From assembly GCA_902782885.1 (NCBI GenBank), contig CACZOW010000079.1, forward strand, positions 1-9,455: DNA of 9,455 nt. Direction: 5' to 3'. A program made the position numbers and the translations under genes. The DNA is from an uncultured Ruminococcus sp. (GTDB lineage Bacteria > Bacillota > Clostridia > UBA1212 > UBA1255). Below, in pieces: positions 4,815-9,455 of the stretch (its first letter is position 1; the number at the start of each line of letters is the position of its first letter). The notes beneath the pieces are model-generated. The model made no database searches, was not told the origin of the DNA, and saw only the letters and a program-made list of their open reading frames with translations.

Positions 4815-6445
4815 AAATTTTCGGAATCGGTTCTGTTGTGTTGATGGCGGCAGGGCTGCCGCTGCCGGCGATCATCGCGATCGTTATCGGCGTATTGCTG
4901 CTGATCATTATTGCCGCGGCGTGTTACAAAAAGGCGCCGCCCACGGAAGCGCTGGTCATCACCGGCGCGGGCCATCGCGAACCCAAAGTCATATCCGGTA
5001 AAGGCACCGTTGTGATACCGGTACTGCAGCGCGTTGACCATCTGCTGATGCGGATCATGAAAGTTGACGTCAAGACCCCCCAGACCGGTGTAAAGACCCT
5101 GGAAGGCGTTCCGCTCTGGCTGGACGCGGTCGTCACCATTCAGGTGTATGCCAACAGCTCGACCGTCAGCCCCAAGGAGATCGAGGCGGCGGGCTGCAAG
5201 ACCCGCAAGGAATTCATCACAATGCGGCAGCAGGCGGCGATCTCCAACTTCCTGGGATATAACGAAGACACCATCAGCGCCAAGGTCAACGACGTGCTCC
5301 AGGGCAACCTGCGCGAGATCGTTGCCACCATGACCGTCATTGACGTGCTCACCAAGCGCAAGGAATTCGCGGAGAGCGTCATCGAGAATGCGCGGCCCGA
5401 TCTGGCCAAGATGGGTCTGGAAGTTGTCACCTTCAACATCCAGGATATTCAGGACGCGGTGGACAACTGCGGCGAACGGCACGGCGTAGTGGAAGCTATC
5501 GGTGTGCAGCGCGAGATGGAAGTCAAGCGCGACGCGGAGCAGGCGCGGGCAACGGCGATGCGCGACATCGAAGTGGCCAAGGCCAATGCCGAACGTGAGA
5601 CCGCCGAAAAGCGTGCGGAAGCCGAGAAACTGACCGCCGAGGCCAACACCACGCTGGCCCTCCGCAAAGCCGAACTAAAGGCGCAGGCCGATAAAGCCGC
5701 CGCCGATGCCGCGGCTGCCGGTAAGATCCAGGAACAGCTGCAGGAGAAAGTAAGAAAGCAGGCGGAGGCGGACGTCGCCATCGCCGCTCAGGAAAAAGAG
5801 ATCCTGCGCGCCGAGAAGGAAGCGGAAGTCAAGCAGCGCAAGCTGGACGCCGAGATCCGCAAAAAGGCGGACGCGGACAAGTACCAGGCCGAGAAACTGG
5901 CCGAAGCGCAGAAGTACGCCGCTGAGCAGCGCGCCGCCGCGCAGAAGGTACAGCGTCAGCTCGAAGCGGAAGCGCGTCTGATCGAAGTGGAAAAAGAGGC
6001 GGAAGCGAAGAAAGTTGCCGCCGAAGCCGCCCTGGTGGAGGCCACCAAGAAGGCCGAAGGTATCCGCGCGGTAGGCGAAGCCGAGGCCGCGTCGATCCAG
6101 GCGAAGGCGCTGGCGGAGGCGGAGGGTATTGACCGCAAAGCTGAAGCTATGAAGAAATACGGCGAAGCCGCGGTCATCGAGATGGTAATGAAAGCATTGC
6201 CCGAGATCGCCAAGAACGTGGCAGAGCCGCTGGCGCATGTGGACAAGATCACGATGTACGGCGAGGGCAACAGCGCCAAACTCGTGGGCGACATCGTCAA
6301 TTCCACCACCCAGATCACCAACGGCATCACCGAGGGCATGGGCATCGATCTGAAGAGCCTGCTCCTGGGCGTGCTGGGCGGCAAGCTGGCCGGCAAAGCG
6401 AACAACGCCGCTCCCGAAGCCGGCGGTAACGCGGAAGACAAATAA
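4811..6445 (+). CDS. Flotillin / SPFH-domain membrane scaffold protein
   Basis: This 544-residue protein has the flotillin layout. A hydrophobic N-terminal membrane segment lies at about 18-38. The SPFH/PHB domain spans about 41-215 (KAPPTEALVITGAG, VPLWLDAVVTIQVYA, LREIVATMTVIDVLTKRKEF, LEVVTFNIQDIQD). A long Ala/Glu/Lys-rich coiled coil covers about 232-445. The C-terminal flotillin region (446-530) includes KKYGEAAVIEMVMKALPEIAKNVAEPL. Bacterial flotillins such as FloT/YuaG oligomerise under the cytoplasmic membrane, organise membrane microdomains and affect membrane fluidity and complex assembly. Many are encoded beside an NfeD protein, but none is visible here: upstream is a divergent cluster and downstream a separate operon, so it seems monocistronic. 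It is longer than Bacillus FloT, mostly through the coiled coil and the Ala/Gly-rich tail. The family call is secure; a precise role is not. Confidence 0.93.
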   Translation: MKIFGIGSVVLMAAGLPLPAIIAIVIGVLLLIIIAAACYKKAPPTEALVITGAGHREPKVISGKGTVVIPVLQRVDHLLMRIMKVDVKTPQTGVKTLEGVPLWLDAVVTIQVYANSSTVSPKEIEAAGCKTRKEFITMRQQAAISNFLGYNEDTISAKVNDVLQGNLREIVATMTVIDVLTKRKEFAESVIENARPDLAKMGLEVVTFNIQDIQDAVDNCGERHGVVEAIGVQREMEVKRDAEQARATAMRDIEVAKANAERETAEKRAEAEKLTAEANTTLALRKAELKAQADKAAADAAAAGKIQEQLQEKVRKQAEADVAIAAQEKEILRAEKEAEVKQRKLDAEIRKKADADKYQAEKLAEAQKYAAEQRAAAQKVQRQLEAEARLIEVEKEAEAKKVAAEAALVEATKKAEGIRAVGEAEAASIQAKALAEAEGIDRKAEAMKKYGEAAVIEMVMKALPEIAKNVAEPLAHVDKITMYGEGNSAKLVGDIVNSTTQITNGITEGMGIDLKSLLLGVLGGKLAGKANNAAPEAGGNAEDK

Positions 6446-6459
6446 TCCGTAAACAGCAG

Positions 6460-6489
6460 GGTCCGGCTTACAAAATAAAGCCGCGGACC
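6460..6489 (+). terminator. Stem-loop after the flotillin gene, possible terminator without U-tract
   Basis: GGTCCGGCTT (6460-6469) pairs with AAGCCGCGGACC (6478-6489) around an 8-base A-rich loop, with a 2-base bulge. It starts 14 bases after the flotillin stop codon, where a terminator is expected, but no T-run follows. It may act with the next stem-loop, stabilise the mRNA 3' end, or need Rho. Confidence 0.45.
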
Positions 6490-6493
6490 GTCA

Positions 6494-6545
6494 GCGCAAG
6501 TTGCAGGGGATGAGTTCACACGATCTCATAACTTGCAACTTTCGC
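6494..6545. terminator. Long imperfect inverted repeat between flotillin and the pseudo-deacetylase operon
   Basis: GCGCAAGTTGCA (6494-6505) pairs with TGCAACTTTCGC (6534-6545), with one mismatch. An inner stem ATGAG/CTCAT (6510-6514, 6525-6529) lies across a small internal loop and closes the 10-base loop TTCACACGAT. It forms a long hairpin immediately upstream of the next promoter. Its place suggests transcript-end protection or a protein-bound inverted repeat. There is no clear T-tract on either strand, so terminator function is uncertain. Confidence 0.4.
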
Positions 6546-6548
6546 TTA

Positions 6549-6577
6549 TTGAAAAACACCGCGGAATTTGGTATCAT
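6549..6577 (+). promoter_or_regulatory. Promoter of the pseudo-deacetylase / ACT / UPF0210 operon
   Basis: TTGAAA (6549-6554) and TATCAT (6572-6577) each match five of six consensus bases and are 17 bases apart. TGG directly precedes the -10, giving an extended -10. The predicted TSS is near 6584, about 76 bases before the first gene. The following genes are only 13 and 10 bases apart, so this promoter probably drives them all. Confidence 0.72.
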
Positions 6578-6659
6578 TAAAGGGCAGGAGCGGTTCGGTT
6601 GTCCGCCGCCGTGCGCAGGGGCCGGCTCCGATATTCCGACAGGGAGGATGTAAACACTC

Positions 6660-7676
6660 ATGCGGCGCAGTCATGTCATATCGTTATTTGTAATGTTCGC
6701 GGCAGTGTCCGTGTTTGTGGTCGTCATGGCGTTCGTCGGCAGGAACCCGAAGCAGAAGATCGCGGCGCCGACGGCAACGAACCAGGTGATCATCGAACCC
6801 ACCCTCGCGCCCACGCAGGAAACTTCGGCGACGCCGTCGGCAACAGACGAGATCGCCACTGCGACCCCGACCGCGGAGCCCACGGAGGAGCCTACGCCGG
6901 AGCCCGTTGTCCGTCCCGTGATCAACCCGTCGGATTTCTACGATTTTTCCACTAAAGAGACGGAATTTTCGATCTACAACAGCAGAAAAGTCGAGGACGA
7001 CCCCGAATCTATGGAATTTACCATCGATTCCGCGGCGCTCAACGTACTCGACGGATACGAGTACATTTACCGCAAGACTGACGGCGCTGCCAAGACCGTA
7101 TATATCACGTTCAATCTGGGCTACGAAGATAAGAACGGGAGCACGCTGAAGATCCTCGATCTGCTGGACAGAGCGGGCGTGAAGGCGACGTTCTTCATCT
7201 CCAAGAACTACTTTGAGGAAAACGCGGCAAACGTCGCAGAGATCATAAAGCGCGGGCATACTGTCGGCAGCCGCGGAGACATTTTTGCCAAAGGCAGCGG
7301 CAACAAGACCGGCATGGTATACCTTTCTCCCGATCAGTTCAGCGACACCATGTGGAGCATCGAGGTGCTTTACCAGCAGCTGGCCGGGGAGAATACCCGC
7401 ATGACGCTTTACCGCCCCGAAAAATTCTCGGTGCGCGACCTGGCGCTGGCGGAAGCGATGGGGTACACGGTGGTGTTCCGGTCGTATTCGTACTACGACT
7501 GGGACGATTCGGTCGACCGCAACAAGGCGCTCCGTTCGCTGGAGGACAATACATGCAGCGGTGTGGTGCTGCAGTTGTCCTCGTCGAAGGTCAACTCCCT
7601 GATCCTGGAAGATTACATTACCTGGGCAAAAGACAAAGGATACAGCTTTGCGGCGCTGAACGCTGCAAACGACTGA
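6660..7676 (+). CDS. Membrane-anchored PdaA/NodB-like protein, predicted catalytically dead
   Basis: The 338 residues start with an uncleaved-looking N-terminal membrane anchor (about 6-27), then a Thr/Pro/Glu-rich extracytoplasmic spacer (about 36-90), then a NodB-type polysaccharide deacetylase fold (about 140-335). The fold aligns by eye with PdaA-like peptidoglycan deacetylases: VYITFNLGYEDKNG (148-160), VKATFFISKNYF, IIKRGHTVGS, the motif-4 region YDWDD (279-283) and the last strand GVVLQLSSS. Catalysis needs TFDDG or TFDNG, HxxxH, RxP and a late LLH. Here TFNLG lacks the catalytic and metal-binding Asp, SRGDIF lacks both His, and LQLSS lacks the final His; only Arg252-Pro253 remains. 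Deacetylation is therefore unlikely, and a wall-binding or regulatory role is inferred. SD AGGGAGG (6641-6647) lies 12 bases before the ATG, a rather long gap. An in-frame TAA at 6651-6653 rules out an earlier start nearby. Confidence 0.85.
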   Translation: MRRSHVISLFVMFAAVSVFVVVMAFVGRNPKQKIAAPTATNQVIIEPTLAPTQETSATPSATDEIATATPTAEPTEEPTPEPVVRPVINPSDFYDFSTKETEFSIYNSRKVEDDPESMEFTIDSAALNVLDGYEYIYRKTDGAAKTVYITFNLGYEDKNGSTLKILDLLDRAGVKATFFISKNYFEENAANVAEIIKRGHTVGSRGDIFAKGSGNKTGMVYLSPDQFSDTMWSIEVLYQQLAGENTRMTLYRPEKFSVRDLALAEAMGYTVVFRSYSYYDWDDSVDRNKALRSLEDNTCSGVVLQLSSSKVNSLILEDYITWAKDKGYSFAALNAAND

Positions 7677-7690
7677 GAACGGCGGAACGT

Positions 7691-7987
7691 ATGAGTGCGG
7701 CAGAAAAAAATAATATGATCAAAGGCGTATTGACCGTGCTGGGGAAAGACAGAGTGGGGATCATTGCCGCCCTGTCCGCCATGCTGGCCGACGCCAACTG
7801 CAATATTCTCGACATCAGCCAGACCACCATGGACGACATTTTCACCATGACCATGCTGGTGGACGTCAGCGACGTGAAGGGCGGATTTGCACCGCTGGCG
7901 CAGGCGCTCAAAGCGAAAGGCGACGAAATGGGCCTTTCCGTGCAGCTGTGCCACGTGGACATATTCAACGCTATGCATAAGATCTGA
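7691..7987 (+). CDS. ACT-domain protein (UPF0237-like), partner of UPF0210
   Basis: The 98-residue protein is almost entirely an ACT domain: KGVLTVLGKDRVGIIAALSAML (11-32), then NILDISQTTMDDIFTMTMLVDVSD (38-61), then a C-terminal amphipathic helix. ACT domains usually bind amino acids or other small ligands, and this stand-alone type resembles the GcvR/UPF0237 group. It starts 14 bases after the preceding stop. ATG 7691 has a weak GGCGGA just before it, while ATG 7715 would give the usual family start MIKGVLTV but has no ribosome site, so the start is uncertain by 8 residues. It is followed at 10 bases by the UPF0210 gene, a recurrent pairing in Firmicutes (SP0238-SP0239 in Streptococcus pneumoniae, from memory), suggesting that it senses a ligand for, or forms a complex with, that protein. 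Ligand unknown. Confidence 0.88.
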   Translation: MSAAEKNNMIKGVLTVLGKDRVGIIAALSAMLADANCNILDISQTTMDDIFTMTMLVDVSDVKGGFAPLAQALKAKGDEMGLSVQLCHVDIFNAMHKI

Positions 7988-8000
7988 GGAGGCACGCTTG
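7986..8000 (+). promoter_or_regulatory. Shine-Dalgarno and TTG start of the UPF0210 gene
   Basis: GAGGAGG (7986-7992) overlaps the ACT stop codon TGA (7985-7987) and is 5 bases from TTG 7998. No ATG or GTG in the right frame is near it, and translation from TTG gives the family N-terminus (M)FISTDEIIQTVRMI. The ribosome site overlapping the stop suggests translational coupling of the two genes. Confidence 0.8.
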
Positions 8001-9368
8001 TTCATATCCACAGACGAAATCATCCAGACAGTCAGAATGATACAGCAGGAGCACCTGGACATCCGCACGGTGACAATGGGTGTGAGCCTGCTGTCTTGCG
8101 TTCGCGGGGACGTTGACAGCACCTGCCGCGCCGTATACGACAAGATCACGTCGTGCGCCGCCCGGTTGGTGGAAGTGTGCCGCGGCATCGAAGTCGAGCT
8201 GGGCATACCCATCGTCAACAAGCGCGTTGCCGTCACTCCCATAGGCATGATCGCACCCGCGGATCCGGAAGGCTGCGTAAAGCTGGCGGAGACGCTGGAG
8301 CGCGCCGCCACGGCAGTCGGCATCAATTTTCTCGGCGGCTATTCCGCGCTGGTGCATAAAGGCTTTACGCCGGCAGAGCGCGCGCTCATATCTTCTATTC
8401 CAGAGGCGCTGAAAGCGACGCAGAAAGTGTGCGCCAGCGTGAACGTTGCCACCACCAAAGCCGGCATCAATATGGACGCGGTGCGCGAGATGGGGCAGGT
8501 GATCAAGCGGGCGGCAATGTTGTCCGCGGACACCGGCGGCTCCTGCTGCGCGCGGCTGGTGGTGCTCTGCAACGCTCCGGAGGACAATCCCTTCATGGCG
8601 GGCGCTTTCCACGGCCCCGGCGAACCGGACTGCGTGATCAACGTAGGCGTCAGCGGCCCCGGCGCGGTCAAAGCCGCCATCGAGCATGTGCGCGGGCAGA
8701 ACTTTACCGTACTGGCGGAGACCATCAAAAAGACCGCGTTCAAGATCACCCGCGCGGGCCAATTGGTCGCCGAACTGGCAAGCAGCCGGCTGGGCGTGCC
8801 CGCGGGGATCGTTGACCTTTCGCTGGCGCCGACGCCGGCGGTGGGGGACAGCGTTGCCCGCATCATCGAAGAAATGGGCGTAGGCCGCTGCGGCGCGCCG
8901 GGCACGACAGCGGCGCTGGCCCTGCTGAACGACGCGGTAAAAAAAGGTGGATTGATGGCATCGTCCCACGTGGGCGGATTGTCCGGGGCCTTTATACCGG
9001 TGAGCGAGGACGAAGGCATGATCGAGGCGGTGCGGCGCGGCAGCCTGTGCATAGAAAAACTGGAAGCCATGACCTGCGTATGTTCCGTGGGACTGGATAT
9101 GATCGTGGTGCCCGGCGATACGGAGGCACATACGATCTCCGCGATCATTGCGGACGAAGCCGCGCTGGGCATGGTCAACACCAAGACCACCGCGGTCCGC
9201 ATCATTCCCGCCCCGGGCAAAAAGGTGGGGGACACGGTGGAATTCGGCGGCTTGCTGGGTTCCGGGCCGGTGATGAGCGTGCGTCAATATTCGGACAGCG
9301 ACAGCAGCGCCGCTTTTGTCGAGCGCGGCGGCCGCATCCCGGCGCCGATGCAGAGCCTGAGGAACTGA
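7998..9368 (+). CDS. UPF0210 / DUF711 family protein
   Basis: The 456-residue product matches UPF0210 in length and along its whole span: DIRTVTMGVSLLSC (21-34), VNKRVAVTPIGMIA (73-86), LSADTGGSCCARLVVLCNAP (175-194), EDNPFMAGAFHGPGEPDCVI (195-214), VGVSGPGAV (217-225) and the C-terminal FVERGGRIPAPMQSLRN (440-456). The family has a pyruvate formate-lyase-like barrel fold (S. pneumoniae SP0239 structure, from memory), but I see no glycyl-radical motif, so PFL-type chemistry is not implied. Biochemical function is unsettled. It is soluble with no signal peptide and starts at TTG 7998 after a strong GAGGAGG; the same frame runs open upstream to 7887, but that part lies inside the ACT gene. Neighbours (ACT protein just upstream, another gene 3 bases downstream) suggest an operon and ACT-dependent control. 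The protein is rich in Cys (for example SCC at 182-184, CVC at 360-362). Confidence 0.92.
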   Translation: MFISTDEIIQTVRMIQQEHLDIRTVTMGVSLLSCVRGDVDSTCRAVYDKITSCAARLVEVCRGIEVELGIPIVNKRVAVTPIGMIAPADPEGCVKLAETLERAATAVGINFLGGYSALVHKGFTPAERALISSIPEALKATQKVCASVNVATTKAGINMDAVREMGQVIKRAAMLSADTGGSCCARLVVLCNAPEDNPFMAGAFHGPGEPDCVINVGVSGPGAVKAAIEHVRGQNFTVLAETIKKTAFKITRAGQLVAELASSRLGVPAGIVDLSLAPTPAVGDSVARIIEEMGVGRCGAPGTTAALALLNDAVKKGGLMASSHVGGLSGAFIPVSEDEGMIEAVRRGSLCIEKLEAMTCVCSVGLDMIVVPGDTEAHTISAIIADEAALGMVNTKTTAVRIIPAPGKKVGDTVEFGGLLGSGPVMSVRQYSDSDSSAAFVERGGRIPAPMQSLRN

Positions 9369-9371
9369 ACC

Positions 9372-9455
9372 ATGACGGATCACTGCAAAGCACTGGGGCG
9401 GCACGTAAAAACTGCGGAGGAACTGCTCGCGGAAGTGACGGAGTACGCGCGGAGC
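9372..9455 (+). CDS. N-terminal fragment of an unidentified protein; cut by window edge
   Basis: An ATG three bases after the UPF0210 stop opens a frame that runs to the window end (28 codons, beginning MTDHCKALGRHVKTAEELLA). GAGGA (9359-9363) overlaps the end of the UPF0210 gene 8 bases upstream and is a fair ribosome site. The visible part is hydrophilic and probably helical, with no signal peptide or recognisable motif. Its position suggests it is the next gene of the same operon. No function can be assigned from 28 residues. Confidence 0.6.
   Translation, partial: MTDHCKALGRHVKTAEELLAEVTEYARS

Noticed and set aside
4601..5482. A 293-codon minus-strand frame covering the flotillin promoter and N-terminus
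   Set aside because: It runs antisense to the SPFH domain and through a good plus-strand promoter and leader, and the translation has no recognisable domain.
5500..6150. Ala/Glu/Lys-rich repeats in the flotillin gene as DNA tandem repeats
   Set aside because: The periodicity is the heptad-like coiled coil of the protein with varied codons, not an exact nucleotide repeat.
6648..6653. ATG-TAA start-stop pair directly after AGGGAGG in the pseudo-deacetylase leader
   Set aside because: The ATG abuts the Shine-Dalgarno with no spacer, so initiation there is unlikely. It matters only because its TAA excludes an upstream start in that frame.
7998..9368. Glycyl-radical enzyme (pyruvate formate-lyase) suggested by the PFL-like label of this family
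   Set aside because: No glycyl-radical C-terminal motif is present, and the C-terminus is the UPF0210 RGGRIPAP signature. The resemblance is one of fold only.
7971..9404. A 477-codon open frame on the minus strand, antisense to the UPF0210 gene
   Set aside because: Its translation is rich in His, Arg, Ala and Gln with no recognisable domain, and it mirrors a well-supported UPF0210 gene. Long antisense frames are expected in GC-rich coding DNA.

Overview
The window is GC-rich bacterial DNA with compact, unidirectional gene clusters, strong AGGAGG-type ribosome binding sites and sigma-A-type promoters. The protein families (heterodimeric ABC exporter, URO-D-like protein, flotillin, PdaA-like protein, ACT + UPF0210 pair) fit a GC-rich anaerobic Firmicute of the Clostridia. 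That placement is inferred from family resemblance and codon use, not from a marker gene.

Left arm (1-4400, minus strand). Transcription appears to run leftward from a promoter near 4515. The order is a URO-D-superfamily protein of unknown substrate (4400-3336), the first half-transporter of an ABC exporter (3302-1503, with a degenerate ATPase site), and its partner half-transporter (from 1510, overlapping the previous gene by 8 bases). The partner has an in-frame TAG at 418-416, exactly between its membrane domain and its ATPase domain. The ATPase-coding frame continues intact to the window edge, so the gene is a pseudogene, contains a sequencing or assembly error, or is read through.

Centre (4401-4810). 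This is a 410-base divergent control region. Two promoters fire outward, and a tandem 11-bp repeat overlaps the -35 of the rightward one. Long leaders with potential hairpins lie on both sides. No other gene was seen in it.

Right arm (4811-9455, plus strand). First comes a flotillin (SPFH) membrane scaffold protein. A structured 214-base intergenic region follows, with two stem-loops and a good promoter. Next is a tight operon: a membrane-anchored PdaA/NodB-like protein that has lost essentially all catalytic metal-binding residues, a small ACT-domain protein, a UPF0210 (DUF711) protein starting at TTG, and the first 28 codons of an unidentified gene. The ACT and UPF0210 genes are a recurrent neighbour pair in Firmicutes with no settled function.

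I saw no tRNA, rRNA, CRISPR array, insertion sequence, integrase or attachment site. The most notable points are the stop codon splitting the ABC exporter, the pseudo-deacetylase and the structured divergent control region.
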